Shown: piece after piece, positions 38,292-49,034 of the stretch
Layout: every line of letters begins with the position of its first letter
How positions within the stretch are numbered: the stretch's first letter is position 1
NCBI GenBank assembly: GCA_009919175.1
Contig: RGCL01000001.1
Span: 47,772 to 111,771, forward strand
Reading direction: 5' to 3'
DNA length: 64,000 bases
Origin: Betaproteobacteria bacterium
GTDB taxonomy: Bacteria > Pseudomonadota > Gammaproteobacteria > Burkholderiales > Burkholderiaceae_C
Made by a program: the position numbers and the translations under genes
Notes under the pieces: model-generated
Database searches by the model: none
The model's input: the letters and a program-made list of their open reading frames with translations, nothing else
Told to the model about the DNA's origin: nothing

Positions 38292-39070
38292 GTGTCCCCC
38301 ACCCTTTGCAAGGATTTGAGCCAGCGCTGGGCAGGCAAAGGCCAGCGCTTGGCGATGTCGTCCGCCCGTTGAGCCAGGGTTTCGCGCGCCAGCGCCAGGG
38401 GCGAGCGCGTGGCCAGCAACACCACATTGCCTTCGCGCGTGGGCGCAAATCGCCACACACAGCCCGCGCCAAAGGTGGCCAGTAAGCGGTCGATGGATTC
38501 AGCCTCGCTGGACTGGTTGCCAAAGACGTTGAGGGTCAACACCCCGTCGTCGGTGAGCAAGTGGCGGCAGTCGGCATAAAAGCCCTGGTCATCCAGCAAG
38601 GGGGCAGCGGCCTCTTCGTCGTACAAATCCACTTGCAAGGCATCGATCTGCCCTGCCCAGTGGTCGCTCGCGGCCACCTCGGCGGCATCGCCCAGGATCA
38701 CACTCAGGCGCTGGTCGTCTGGGGGCATCTTGAACCACAGCCGACAGGCCGCCACCACTTGCGGGTTGAGTTCGATGGCGGTGGTGGTCATGCGCAAATG
38801 GTGGTGACAAAACTTGGTGAGGGCGCCTGCACCCAAGCCCAACTGCATGGCATGCCGGCTGGCCACCGATTCGGGGGGCATGAAGAGCAGCCAGGCCATC
38901 ATGCGCTGGACGTACTCGAGTTCGATGTCAAACGGCTTTTTGATCCGCATGCTGCCCTGCACCCAGGGGCTGCCCAAATGCAAATGGCGCACGCCCCCGC
39001 CTTCGGAGGTGGTGACCTCGGGCAGGTCGCGTTGCCTGGGGCTGCTGGACTGGGCGGCGCGCCGACTCAT
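38288..39070 (-). CDS. Spermidine synthase-like methyltransferase fold protein
   Basis: MQLGLGAGALTKFCHHHLRMTTTAIELNPQVVAACRLWF; DALQVDLYDEEAAAPLL; start set at MSRRAAQSS. Confidence 0.8.
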   Translation of the reverse strand: MSRRAAQSSSPRQRDLPEVTTSEGGGVRHLHLGSPWVQGSMRIKKPFDIELEYVQRMMAWLLFMPPESVASRHAMQLGLGAGALTKFCHHHLRMTTTAIELNPQVVAACRLWFKMPPDDQRLSVILGDAAEVAASDHWAGQIDALQVDLYDEEAAAPLLDDQGFYADCRHLLTDDGVLTLNVFGNQSSEAESIDRLLATFGAGCVWRFAPTREGNVVLLATRSPLALARETLAQRADDIAKRWPLPAQRWLKSLQRVGDT

Positions 39071-39936
39071 GAGGCCTCCGGGACAGGGGACTGGGGCAAG
39101 GCCAGGGACTGCGCCAATGCCGCCAGGCGCGGCAACACCCGCTGGGCATTGCGCGTGGTGGCCGTGGCCAACGCCGCTGGCGAGATGCCGCGCAAGGTGG
39201 CCAGCGTCTGTGCAATGCGGGGCAACTCCTCGGGCGTGTTGCGCCCCTGAGCCTGCCCTGCCGCACGCTGCTCGGCGGTGACATACAGCCACTGGGGTGG
39301 GATGTCGGGCGCATCGGTTTCCAGCACCAGGGCATCGAGTGGCAATTCGCTCGCCAAGCGCCGAATCTGCAAGGCTTTGTCGTAGCTCAGCGTGCCGCCA
39401 AAGCCCAGGGCAAAGCCTGCCGAAACAAAGGCCTTGGCCTGTTCCAAGCTGCCATTGAACGCATGGGCCATGCCGCCGCAGGGCGCGATCTCGCGCAAGC
39501 CCTTGAGCAAGGCATCGGCACTCTTGCGAACGTGCAGGATGACGGGCAAGCCATGGCGACGCGCCAGGCGCAATTGCTCGCGATAGAAAAACACTTGGCG
39601 CTCCCAAGCCTGGGGGGTGAGCAGCGACTGCACAAAGCCATCGAGCCCCACTTCGCCCACAGCCACCAGATGCGGGTCATCGCGCCATTGGGTGAGGGCT
39701 TGATCGAGCCGGGTCAAATCGTCAGGGGTGGCGTGCGGTGTGTAAAGCGGGTGAATGCCTAGGGCATAGGCGTCGCCATGTTCGCGTGCGCCCGCACGCA
39801 CCCGCTCGAAATCGGCGGCTTGCACCGCAGGCCACACGCACAGGCCCACGCCCGCTGCACGCGCCCGCGCACGCACCTGGGCGCGGTCGGCCTCGAACTC
39901 GGGCGCATCCAAATGGCAATGGGTGTCAATCCACAT
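39067..39936 (-). CDS. TatD-family metal-dependent hydrolase
   Basis: MWIDTHCHLDAPEFEADR; LETDAPDIPPQW. Confidence 0.93.
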   Translation of the reverse strand: MWIDTHCHLDAPEFEADRAQVRARARAAGVGLCVWPAVQAADFERVRAGAREHGDAYALGIHPLYTPHATPDDLTRLDQALTQWRDDPHLVAVGEVGLDGFVQSLLTPQAWERQVFFYREQLRLARRHGLPVILHVRKSADALLKGLREIAPCGGMAHAFNGSLEQAKAFVSAGFALGFGGTLSYDKALQIRRLASELPLDALVLETDAPDIPPQWLYVTAEQRAAGQAQGRNTPEELPRIAQTLATLRGISPAALATATTRNAQRVLPRLAALAQSLALPQSPVPEAS

Positions 39937-39942
39937 GCGCGC

Positions 39943-40635
39943 TCAACCTGCGTCGGACAGGGGCTGCAAACGGCCTTCAAGCATGAAGCGCTGCACATCG
40001 CAACGCGCCGCCAGCCCCGCATCGTGGGTGACCACCACAAAGGCCGTGCCGTGCTCCCGCGCGAGCTGGAGCATGAGGTCAAACACCTGATCGGCGGTCT
40101 GGCGATCGAGGTTGCCCGTGGGTTCGTCTGCCAGCACACAGGCTGGGCGTGTCACCAGCGCCCTGGCCAAGGCCACGCGCTGGCGCTCGCCGCCCGAGAG
40201 CTCGGCAGGCAGGTGGTGCGCGCGCGCTGCCAAGCCCACATCGGCCAGCGCCTGGCGTGCCGCCTCGCGCGCCAAGTCTCTGGGCATTCGGCGTATCCAC
40301 AAGGGCATGGCCACGTTGTCCTCGGCGCTGAGCTCGGCGAGCAAATGGTGGAACTGGTAGACAAAGCCCAGGTGGGCATTGCGCCGCTGGCCCAATTCGG
40401 TGACCGCGCTGTGGTTGACGCGCCAGTCGCCCCAGCGCACCTCACCGGCATCGGGGCGGTCCAAACCACCCAGCACATGCAACAAGGTGCTTTTGCCCGA
40501 ACCCGAGCGCCCCACCAGCGCCAGGGTCTGACCCTTCATGACCTGCAAGTCCACCCCTTGCAGGACCTCGACCGCCTGGGGGCCGGCCATGAAGGTGCGC
40601 ACCAGGCCTTGGGCTTGCAACACGCAGTCACTCAT
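39943..40635 (-). CDS. lolD: Lipoprotein-releasing ABC transporter ATPase LolD
   Basis: [43 protein letters not shown]; adjacent LolC-like permease. Confidence 0.93.
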   Translation of the reverse strand: MSDCVLQAQGLVRTFMAGPQAVEVLQGVDLQVMKGQTLALVGRSGSGKSTLLHVLGGLDRPDAGEVRWGDWRVNHSAVTELGQRRNAHLGFVYQFHHLLAELSAEDNVAMPLWIRRMPRDLAREAARQALADVGLAARAHHLPAELSGGERQRVALARALVTRPACVLADEPTGNLDRQTADQVFDLMLQLAREHGTAFVVVTHDAGLAARCDVQRFMLEGRLQPLSDAG

Positions 40636-41905
40636 GGCGCAAGGCCTCCGCAGGCTGAACCTGGCTGGCGCGCCAGCTGGGGTAGAGCGTGGCGAGCAAG
40701 GCCAGCACCAGCGAGACCACCACCACGGGCACGATGTCGGCGGCTTGCGGGTCGCTGGGCATTTGGCTGATGAGGTAGATGTCACGCGGCAGAAAGCTCA
40801 CGTTCAGGGTGTTTTCAATGGCGGGCACGATGACATCGATGTTGAAGGCCACCAGCAGACCCAGTAGCAAACCGCCCAGGGTGCCCACCACGCCCACCAC
40901 TGCACCTTGCACCATGAAGATGGCCAGGATGCTCGACGGGCTTGCGCCCAGGGTGCGAAGGATGGCGATGTCGGCGCGCTTGTCGGTGACCGTCATCACC
41001 AGGGTGCTCACCAGGTTGAAGGCTGCCACCGCCACGATGAGGGTGAGGATGATGAACATCATGCGCTTTTCAATCTGCACAGCCGCAAACCAGCTGCGGT
41101 TGTGCTGAGTCCAGTCGCGCACCCAGTAGCCCGAGCCCAGCGTCTGGGTCAGCGCCCGCACCACCTCGCGCGAGCGCATGGGGTCGGCCAGCCGCAACTG
41201 GATTTGCGTGGGGCCTTCCAAACGGTAGATGCGGGCGGCATCGTCCTTGTGCAGCAAGGCCAGTGCCGAGTCGTATTCGTAATGCCCGGTGTCGAGGATG
41301 CCCAGCACCCGCAAAGCCTTGATGCGCGGCAAGGTGCCCGCCGGTGTGACCTGCCCTCCCGGCGCGATCAGCGTGACCTGGTCGCCCGCTTTGACGCCCA
41401 GCACAAAGGCCAGTTCTCGCCCCAGGATCACCCCAAAGGAGCCGGGTTGCAATTGGGAGAGGACTGGCTCGGGAATGCGTGAGAGGGCATCGCTCACGGC
41501 AGGCGCGCGCGCTGGATCGATGCCGCGCACCATGGCGCCGCGCATGGCTTCGCCGCGGGCAATGAGCGACTGGCCGTCGACCTCGTCGCTGGCGGCGAGC
41601 ACGCCCAAAGGCTTGCCCTGGTCCATCAGGGTCTGGATGAGGGCGTCGGTGTCGGCAAGGGCTGAGCCGTCGCTGTTGACCACTTGCACATGGGGGATGA
41701 CGCCCAGCATGCGCTGCCTCACCTCTTTTTGAAAGCCGTTCATCACCGACAACACGATGATCAGGGCCGCCACCCCCAGACCAATGCCCAGCATGGACAC
41801 CGTGGAGATGAAGGAGATGAAGCCGTTGCGCCCAGCCGAGCGGGCGCTGCGGGTGTAGCGCCACCCCAGGGCGAGTTCAAACGGTGGGTTCTGACGCCAG
41901 GACAT
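40628..41905 (-). CDS. lolC: Lipoprotein-releasing ABC transporter permease LolC/E
   Basis: [55 protein letters not shown]. Confidence 0.93.
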   Translation of the reverse strand: MSWRQNPPFELALGWRYTRSARSAGRNGFISFISTVSMLGIGLGVAALIIVLSVMNGFQKEVRQRMLGVIPHVQVVNSDGSALADTDALIQTLMDQGKPLGVLAASDEVDGQSLIARGEAMRGAMVRGIDPARAPAVSDALSRIPEPVLSQLQPGSFGVILGRELAFVLGVKAGDQVTLIAPGGQVTPAGTLPRIKALRVLGILDTGHYEYDSALALLHKDDAARIYRLEGPTQIQLRLADPMRSREVVRALTQTLGSGYWVRDWTQHNRSWFAAVQIEKRMMFIILTLIVAVAAFNLVSTLVMTVTDKRADIAILRTLGASPSSILAIFMVQGAVVGVVGTLGGLLLGLLVAFNIDVIVPAIENTLNVSFLPRDIYLISQMPSDPQAADIVPVVVVSLVLALLATLYPSWRASQVQPAEALRHE

Positions 41906-41980
41906 GGGGCTTATTGTCACCCAGGCTTTGCAGGTGGCGCAGCCAGATCCCCTTGGGGTGTCGGAGACAATGCGCCACCC

Positions 41981-42994
41981 ATGAACCCGACCTTCAAGCC
42001 CCTTGCGAATGCCGACTCGCCCCACGACCTGCACGTGCTGGTGCTGGGCGCCCAGCTCGGTCAGGGCTTGGTGCAGGCCGCACCCAGCGCCGGGTCTTCA
42101 CTGCCCACCCCGCCACTGTCCACCCCGCACCTAGCGGCCTTGCTCCAGGGCGCGCAATGGTCGCCTGTTCACAGCCTGGACGAGGACAGCACCTGGAGCG
42201 TGCCGGATTGGGTGCATGTGCACGCCCTTGGCCTGAGCCCAGGCGCCTTGGGCGATGCTTGGCCGGATGCCGCCTGGCACAGCGAAGCAGAGGGTATACA
42301 GGCCTGGGTCACGCCATGCCATTGGCACATGGCTCAAGGTCGCACCCTCATGCTGGACCCCCACACACTGGCGCTGGACGAGGCGCGCTCGCGCGACTTC
42401 ATGCAGGCCATGCAGCCCTACTTTGAAGAAGACGGCTTGCACCTGGATTGGCACGATGCCCTGCACTGGCGCCTGAGTGGCGCGGCCTTGAAAGCCTGGT
42501 CTGGCCATGGCCTGAGGTCCATCATCGGGCGGGATGTGCAGCAGGTGATGCAAGACCAGCCTTGGCCTGCCCCCCTGGGGCGATTGCAGATCGAGATGCA
42601 AATGCTGCTCTACACGCATGCCCTCAACGACGTGCAAAGCCAACAGGGCCTGCCCACCGTCAACTCGTTTTGGGTGCATGGGGTGGGTGCGTGGCCGCAA
42701 GACCATGCCCGACGGCGCGATGCCGTCATCACCCTGGATGTGCTGGAGCACGCCTGGCGCCAGGGTCAAGGCCAAGCCTGGCTGTCGGCCTGGACCGCAC
42801 TGGATGCGCAACTGAGTTCCCTCATCACACAGGGCTTGCAGTCGGGGCAGCGCGTGCAGGTGCACCTGTGCGGCCCAACGCGGTGGCAAAGCGCCCTGCT
42901 CACCCCGCAGGCGCTCAAGCCGTCGTGGTGGTCCCGGCTTTGGCCCAAGGCCAATGCCCAGGCACGCCTCAATCGCCGAATGCAGGCCTTGTGA
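41981..42994 (+). CDS. Conserved hypothetical protein upstream of recJ
   Basis: 337 aa ORF, good start, ends 3 bp before recJ ATG. Confidence 0.75.
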   Translation: MNPTFKPLANADSPHDLHVLVLGAQLGQGLVQAAPSAGSSLPTPPLSTPHLAALLQGAQWSPVHSLDEDSTWSVPDWVHVHALGLSPGALGDAWPDAAWHSEAEGIQAWVTPCHWHMAQGRTLMLDPHTLALDEARSRDFMQAMQPYFEEDGLHLDWHDALHWRLSGAALKAWSGHGLRSIIGRDVQQVMQDQPWPAPLGRLQIEMQMLLYTHALNDVQSQQGLPTVNSFWVHGVGAWPQDHARRRDAVITLDVLEHAWRQGQGQAWLSAWTALDAQLSSLITQGLQSGQRVQVHLCGPTRWQSALLTPQALKPSWWSRLWPKANAQARLNRRMQAL

Positions 42995-42996
42995 CC

Positions 42997-44712
42997 ATGC
43001 AGTGGCGCGAACGGGTCCTGGATCCCCAACTGGCATCGCAATGGTCAGGGCAAGCGGTTCACCCCCTGATGGCACGCCTGTGGGCTTTGCGCGGGGTGAG
43101 CACGCCCAGCGCCATGGACACCGACTTGAAGCACATGCTGCCGCCCCTGATGCTCAAAGGCATGGCGCAGGCCGCCGCCGATCTGGCGCAAGCCCTCTGT
43201 GATCGGGCGCGCCTGGTGATCGTGGCCGATTACGACTGCGATGGGGCAACCGCCTGTGCCGTGGGCATGCGAGGCCTCAAGGCGCTGGGCGCGCACAACG
43301 TGCAGGCCGTGGTCCCCGATCGCGCACGCGATGGCTATGGCCTCACGCCCGAGATTGCCCAGCGGGTCAAAGCCCTGGGCGCCGATTGGCTCATCACCGT
43401 GGACAACGGCATTGCCAGCGTGGAAGGGGTGGACCATGCGCGCGCGCTGGGTCTGCGCGTGCTCATCACCGACCACCACCTGCCGGGCGACACGTTGCCC
43501 GAGGCCGATCACCTGATCAACCCCAATCAGCCAGGTTGCCCCTACCCCAGCAAACACCTCAGCGGTGTGGGCGTGATGTTCAACCTGCTGGTGGCCACGC
43601 GTGCGGTGTTGCGCGAATCCGGCCAATGGCCCAGTGCCATGGCGGCCTCGGCCAGGCTCGACCCCCTGCTGCCGCTGGTGGCCTTGGGCACCGTGGCCGA
43701 CTTGGTGCGGCTCGACGAGCACAACCGCCGCCTGGTGCACCAGGGGCTAGCGCGCATCCGACAAGGCATCATGCCGGCCGGGCTCAAGGCGTTGTTTGAG
43801 GTGTCGGGGCGGCCCTACAGCGATGCCAGTGCCTCGGACCTGGGCTTTTCGCTGGGGCCTCGCATCAATGCAGCAGGGCGTTTGAGCGACATGCGCATGG
43901 GCATTGAATGCCTCACGCAGGATGACCCTGTGCAGGCACGCGCCCTGGCCGAGCAACTCGACGCCATCAACCGCCAGCGCCGCGACCTGCAAGCCGACAT
44001 GAGCGAATCCGCCCTGGCCCTGGTGCAGCCCTCACTCACCGGTGCGCCACCGCCTGCGGTGTGCGTCTTTCACCCCGACTTTCATGAGGGCGTGGTGGGC
44101 ATCGTGGCAGCGCGACTCAAAGAGGCCTGGCACCGTCCGAGCTTTGTGTTTGCCGCCAATGCCAATGAGCCCCAGCAGTTGCGGGGCTCGGGGCGTTCCA
44201 TCGCAGGCTTTCATTTGCGCGATGCGCTGGATCTGGTGGCCAAGCGCCATCCGGGGCTGCTGATCCGTTTTGGCGGGCATGCCATGGCAGCGGGCTGCAC
44301 GATTCAACGCAGCGGCCTAGATGACTTTGCCCGCGCCCTGGCCGACATCGCCCAGCAAACCCTGTGCGCCGAGGACTTGGAGCAGCAGTTGCTGCACGAC
44401 GGCTCGCTGCCCGCCGAATGGCTCAACCTGCACACGGCGCAGCACCTGCGTGACCAGGTGTGGGGACAGGGTTTTGCAGAGCCTGTGTTTTGCGACCCGG
44501 TGAGGGTGCGCGAGCAGCGCATCGTGGGCGACAAACACCTGCGGCTGCAAGTGACGCTGCACGGCCAGCCCCTCAATGCCATCTGGTTTGGCCGCACCGA
44601 CCCCTTGCCTGAGGACTGCCACATCGCCTACGCCCTGGACCTCAACACCTGGCAAGGTCAAACCCGCTTGCAACTGCGCGTCCTTGACGCCCAATCCCTC
44701 GCCCACGGTTGA
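42997..44712 (+). CDS. recJ: Single-stranded-DNA exonuclease RecJ
   Basis: LVIVADYDCDGATACAVGMRGLKALG; VLITDHHLPGDTLPEADHLINPNQPGC; FGGHAMAAG. Confidence 0.95.
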   Translation: MQWRERVLDPQLASQWSGQAVHPLMARLWALRGVSTPSAMDTDLKHMLPPLMLKGMAQAAADLAQALCDRARLVIVADYDCDGATACAVGMRGLKALGAHNVQAVVPDRARDGYGLTPEIAQRVKALGADWLITVDNGIASVEGVDHARALGLRVLITDHHLPGDTLPEADHLINPNQPGCPYPSKHLSGVGVMFNLLVATRAVLRESGQWPSAMAASARLDPLLPLVALGTVADLVRLDEHNRRLVHQGLARIRQGIMPAGLKALFEVSGRPYSDASASDLGFSLGPRINAAGRLSDMRMGIECLTQDDPVQARALAEQLDAINRQRRDLQADMSESALALVQPSLTGAPPPAVCVFHPDFHEGVVGIVAARLKEAWHRPSFVFAANANEPQQLRGSGRSIAGFHLRDALDLVAKRHPGLLIRFGGHAMAAGCTIQRSGLDDFARALADIAQQTLCAEDLEQQLLHDGSLPAEWLNLHTAQHLRDQVWGQGFAEPVFCDPVRVREQRIVGDKHLRLQVTLHGQPLNAIWFGRTDPLPEDCHIAYALDLNTWQGQTRLQLRVLDAQSLAHG

Positions 44713-44736
44713 ATGGGGTTTCATTAGAATGGTTGG

Positions 44737-45591
44737 GTGACTTACCTCAACGCCGATCTGCATTGCCACTCCGTGGTTTCCGATGGCACGCTCACGCCCA
44801 CGGCGCTGGCGCATCGCGCCAAAGCCAACGGGGTGGAGCTGTGGGCGCTGACCGATCACGATGAGGTTGGCGGCTGTCATGAAGCCGCTGCTGCTGCGCG
44901 CTCACTGGGCCTGCCTTTTTTGAGCGGCGTCGAAATCTCTGTGACGTTTGCCGACAAGACGGTCCACATCGTGGGCTTGGGCTTTGATGCCCACGATCCG
45001 CGCATGAGCCAGGGCTTGTCGCAAACCCGGGGCGGGCGCGAGCAACGTGCCCGCGAAATGGCCGAACAACTCGCCCGCGTCGGCATCCAGGGCGCATACG
45101 AAGGCGCGCTGCGGTATGTGGGTAATCCCGATCTCATCTCCCGCACCCACTTTGCCCGCTTCTTGGTGGACAGTGGGGTGTGCCACGATACCCACGACGT
45201 GTTCCGGCGATACCTCACCGAAGGCAAACCTGGGTTTGTGCCGCACCGCTGGGCGAATCTGGGCGACGCCGTGCGCTGGATCCGCGATGGCGGGGGCATG
45301 GCCATCGTGGCGCATCCCGCCCGCTATGGCTTCACGCCCACCGAGGAATACGCCCTCTTCACCGAATTCAAGCAGCATGGCGGCCAAGGGGTGGAGGTGA
45401 TGACGGGCTCTCATTCAGCTCAGGAATGCATCGCCTACGCGCAGGTGGCCCGCGAATTCGGCCTGGCCGCCTCGCGCGGCAGCGACTTTCACAGCCCCGA
45501 GGAAAGCCACTCAGACCTGGGCTCCCTGCCCTGGCTGCCTGGGGATTTGCAACCGGTGTGGGAAGCGTTGAGCGACCGCATCCAGCACTGA
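44737..45591 (+). CDS. PHP-domain phosphoesterase (RNase AM / nucleoside 3',5'-bisphosphate phosphatase-like)
   Basis: ADLHCHSVVSDGTLTPTALAHRAKANGVELWALTDHDEVGG; AHPARYGF; GTG start. Confidence 0.9.
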   Translation: MTYLNADLHCHSVVSDGTLTPTALAHRAKANGVELWALTDHDEVGGCHEAAAAARSLGLPFLSGVEISVTFADKTVHIVGLGFDAHDPRMSQGLSQTRGGREQRAREMAEQLARVGIQGAYEGALRYVGNPDLISRTHFARFLVDSGVCHDTHDVFRRYLTEGKPGFVPHRWANLGDAVRWIRDGGGMAIVAHPARYGFTPTEEYALFTEFKQHGGQGVEVMTGSHSAQECIAYAQVAREFGLAASRGSDFHSPEESHSDLGSLPWLPGDLQPVWEALSDRIQH

Positions 45592-45594
45592 CCC

Positions 45595-46509
45595 ATGACG
45601 TTCACGCCGAAATCTGCGTCCTGGCTATCTGGCGTTGCGTTCACCCTGGGAGCCATGGCCTCGTTTGCGGTCCTGGACACCACCAGCAAATTCATCCTGA
45701 TGTCGCAGCCCGTGATGCTGCTGATTTTTGTTCGCTACCTGGTGCAGTCCGCCCTCACCACCGCCTACCTGGTGCCCAAGCGCGGTCTGAAGTTGTTCAA
45801 GACCCGCATGCTGGGCTGGCACATCGTGCGCGGCTTGTTGCTGGTGGCATGCAGCCTCATGGCGGTGCTGAGCTTCATGCGCATGCCGCTGGCCGAATTT
45901 GCTGCCGTGGTGCTGATCACGCCGCTGGTGGTGACGCTCATGGCGCGCTTCCTGCTCGGCGAGCACGTGCCAGCCTTTCGCTGGGCCTGCGTGTTCACGG
46001 GCTTGTTGGGCGCGCTCATCATCGTGCGCCCAGGCGGCAGCCTCAACTGGCTCAACATGTGGCTGCCCTTGCTGTTGGTGGTGGCCAATTCGCTCTTTCA
46101 AATCCTCACCTCGCGCATGACGCGAACCGAAGACCCCCTCACGATTCATTTCTACACCAACTGGGTGGGCACGCTGATTGCCGGCGTGGCCATGGGCAAC
46201 CCCGGCAACCTGGAGTTGCCGCTCACGAATTGGTTGCTGATGCTCTTTAGCGGCGCACTGGGTGCCTTTGCCCATTACCTGCTGATCCTGGCTTATTCGC
46301 GCGCGCCGGCCAGCCAGCTCACGCCCTTCATGTATTCCAACATGGTGTTCACCGCATTGTGTGGTTGGCTGGCTTTTTCAGAGGTGCCCCAAGGTCTGGC
46401 GTTGGTGGGCATGGCGTTGATTGCGGTCTCTGGCATTGCCGCAGGGGTGCACGCTGCATACTTTCAGCAGCCCCGCTTGGTGCCCACCCAGGAGACCCAG
46501 CGACAATGA
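45595..46509 (+). CDS. DMT-family (EamA) transporter
   Basis: Multiple TM; PLAEFAAVVLITPLVVTLMARFLLGEHVPAFRW. Confidence 0.88.
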   Translation: MTFTPKSASWLSGVAFTLGAMASFAVLDTTSKFILMSQPVMLLIFVRYLVQSALTTAYLVPKRGLKLFKTRMLGWHIVRGLLLVACSLMAVLSFMRMPLAEFAAVVLITPLVVTLMARFLLGEHVPAFRWACVFTGLLGALIIVRPGGSLNWLNMWLPLLLVVANSLFQILTSRMTRTEDPLTIHFYTNWVGTLIAGVAMGNPGNLELPLTNWLLMLFSGALGAFAHYLLILAYSRAPASQLTPFMYSNMVFTALCGWLAFSEVPQGLALVGMALIAVSGIAAGVHAAYFQQPRLVPTQETQRQ

Positions 46510-46512
46510 CAC

Positions 46513-47136
46513 ATGGCCCAATGGTTTTCACTTCATCCAGATAACCCTCAACCCCGATTGATTCAGCAAGCCGTGCAGTTGCTGCGCAAAGGGGGCGTGC
46601 TCGCCATCCCCACGGACTCCTGTTATGCCCTGGTCTGCCACCTCGACGACAAGGACGCCGTGGCCGAGATCCGCCGCTTGCGAGGGGTGGATGAGCGTCA
46701 CCATTTGTCCTTGCTGTGTCGCGACATGAGCGAGCTGGCCAATCACGCCCGCATGAACAACGCGCAATTCCGTCTGGTCAAGCAGCACACACCCGGCCCG
46801 TTCACCTTCTTGCTCGAGGCCACCAAGGAGGTGCCGCGCCGCGTGTGCCACCCGCACCGCAAATCCATAGGCACTCGCATGCCAGACCATCGAACAGCCC
46901 TGAGCCTGCTCGAGGCGCATGGTGAAGCGCTGATCGCTTCGACGCTCATCCCCAAGGACGAGCACGACCCGCTCAACGAAGCCGAGCTCATCCGCGAACG
47001 CTATGAACACCAGCTCGCAGCGGTGCTCGAAGCCGGTCCGTGTCCCAACGAACCCACCACGGTGGTGGACCTCACGCCCATGGCCACGGGCGATGCCTAC
47101 GAACTCATCCGCCAGGGTCGTGGCATCTTGCAGTGA
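46513..47136 (+). CDS. Sua5/YciO/YrdC-family threonylcarbamoyl-AMP synthase-like protein
   Basis: LRKGGVLAIPTDSCYALVCHLDDKDAVAEIRRLRGVDERHHLSLLCRD. Confidence 0.92.
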   Translation: MAQWFSLHPDNPQPRLIQQAVQLLRKGGVLAIPTDSCYALVCHLDDKDAVAEIRRLRGVDERHHLSLLCRDMSELANHARMNNAQFRLVKQHTPGPFTFLLEATKEVPRRVCHPHRKSIGTRMPDHRTALSLLEAHGEALIASTLIPKDEHDPLNEAELIRERYEHQLAAVLEAGPCPNEPTTVVDLTPMATGDAYELIRQGRGILQ

Positions 47137-47149
47137 GAGAATCGGTTCT

Positions 47150-47818
47150 GTGGACATCGCCTCGCTCATTCAAACCGTTTCCGTTTTCGCGCTGCCTGTG
47201 GTCTTTGCCATCACCTTGCACGAAGCCGCGCATGCCTTTGTGGCGAACAAGCTGGGCGACCCCACTGCCGCGCTCTTGGGGCGCGTGACCCTCAATCCCT
47301 GGCCTCACATCGATCTGGTCGGCACGGTGCTCATGCCCCTGCTGCTTTACTTCGCGACCCAGGGTCAATTCCTGTTTGGCTATGCCAAGCCCGTGCCTGT
47401 GGATTGGCGCAACCTCAAACACCCCAAACGCGACATGGCCTGGGTGGCGCTGGCAGGTCCTGGCTCCAACTGGGTGCAGGCACTGGCTTGGGCTTTAGTG
47501 CTCAATGCCTTGGTCTTTTTCAAGGTCGAGGAAGCCTTCTGGCTGGACATGTGCCAGGCAGGCGTGCTGGTCAACGCCGTGATGTTCGCTTTCAACCTCT
47601 TTCCCCTGCCGCCTCTGGATGGCGGGCGAATTCTCGTGGGCTTGCTGCCATGGCGCGCAGCGATGTGGGTTTCGCGCGTCGAGCCCTTTGGTTTTTATGT
47701 GGTCCTGGCTCTGGTGATGCTTGGCGTGGTCAGTGAATGGTGGCTCAAGCCCCTGATGTCGCTCACCATCAAAAGCCTCGAATGGGTGTTGTGGCCGTTG
47801 ATTGGGAGTTTTCATTGA
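47150..47818 (+). CDS. Site-2 protease family (M50) membrane protein
   Basis: ITLHEAAHAFVANKLGD (HExxH); NLFPLPPLDGGRIL; GTG start. Confidence 0.9.
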   Translation: MDIASLIQTVSVFALPVVFAITLHEAAHAFVANKLGDPTAALLGRVTLNPWPHIDLVGTVLMPLLLYFATQGQFLFGYAKPVPVDWRNLKHPKRDMAWVALAGPGSNWVQALAWALVLNALVFFKVEEAFWLDMCQAGVLVNAVMFAFNLFPLPPLDGGRILVGLLPWRAAMWVSRVEPFGFYVVLALVMLGVVSEWWLKPLMSLTIKSLEWVLWPLIGSFH

Positions 47819-49014
47819 TGGAAGAACGCGCGTTGTCGGGCATGCGCCCCACTGGCGCATTGCACCTGGGGCACTATCACGGCGCCCTCAAAAACTGGGT
47901 GCGACTGCAATCTCAAATGCCTTGCTTTTTCTTCGTTGCCGATTGGCATGCGCTCACCACGCACTACGAGGACCGCGAGGTCATCGAGCAAAACGTCTAC
48001 GAGATGGTGATCGACTGGCTGGCCGCTGGGCTGGATCCTGAGCAATGCACCCTCTTCCTGCAAAGCCGCATCCCCGAGCATGCCGAGTTGTTCACGCTCC
48101 TGGCCATGGGCACTCCCCTGGGCTGGCTCGAACGCGTGCCCACCTACAAAGACCAGCAGGAAAAGCTCAAGGACAAGGATTTGTCAACCTACGGGTTTTT
48201 GGGCTACCCCTTGCTGCAAGCGGCCGACATCCTCATCTACAAGGCCAAGTGGGTGCCCGTGGGCGAAGACCAGGCCAGCCATGTGGAACTCACCCGTGAG
48301 GCTGCGCGTCGTTTCAATCACTTGTATGGGCGAGAGCCGCATTTCGAGGAGAAGGTCCAGGTGGCCCTGGCCAAATTGCCCAAGGACTCCGCCAAGCGAC
48401 TGGAGAAGTCCCGCAAGGCGTATCAGGAAGCAGGGGATGCCAAAGCCCTGGAGGGCGCTTTGCAATTCATCGCCACCGCTGAGCCCCTGGACGCGCACGA
48501 CCGCGAGCGACTCACGGCCTACCTCAAGGGCACGGGCAAGCAAATCCTGGTTGAACCGCAGGCCTTGCTCACCGAAGCCAGCCGTTTGCCTGGCCTTGAC
48601 GGGGCCAAGATGAGCAAGAGTTATGGCAACGCCATTGCCATCCGGGAGGACCGCGCCAGCATCGAGCACAAGGTCAGGCGCATGCCCACTGACCCGGCGC
48701 GGGTCAAGCGCAGCGACCCTGGCGATCCGTCGCGCTGCCCGGTTTGGCAGTTCCATCTGGTTTATTCCGATGCCAGCACCCGCGAATGGGTAGAAAAAGG
48801 TTGTCAAAACGCGGGCATTGGCTGCCTGGAGTGCAAGCAACCGGTGATCGACGGCATCCTCAAGGAACAACAACCCATGTTGGAGAGGGCAGAACAATTC
48901 ATTACGAAACCCAAAATGGTTCGTGATATCGTTCACAATGGAACCTTAAAGGCTCGTAGCGTTGCTCAAGAGACCATGAACGATGTGCGCGAAGCAATGG
49001 GCTTGTCATATTGA
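47818..49014 (+). CDS. trpS: Tryptophanyl-tRNA synthetase
   Basis: SGMRPTGALHLGHYHGALKNW; KMSKSYGNAI. Confidence 0.96.
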   Translation: MEERALSGMRPTGALHLGHYHGALKNWVRLQSQMPCFFFVADWHALTTHYEDREVIEQNVYEMVIDWLAAGLDPEQCTLFLQSRIPEHAELFTLLAMGTPLGWLERVPTYKDQQEKLKDKDLSTYGFLGYPLLQAADILIYKAKWVPVGEDQASHVELTREAARRFNHLYGREPHFEEKVQVALAKLPKDSAKRLEKSRKAYQEAGDAKALEGALQFIATAEPLDAHDRERLTAYLKGTGKQILVEPQALLTEASRLPGLDGAKMSKSYGNAIAIREDRASIEHKVRRMPTDPARVKRSDPGDPSRCPVWQFHLVYSDASTREWVEKGCQNAGIGCLECKQPVIDGILKEQQPMLERAEQFITKPKMVRDIVHNGTLKARSVAQETMNDVREAMGLSY

Positions 49015-49034
49015 AAATTGAAACGGAGATCCCG

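Noticed and set aside
39071-39607. N-terminal extension of the spermidine synthase-like ORF
   Set aside because: Overlaps tatD in another frame; natural start is MSRRAAQSS at 39070
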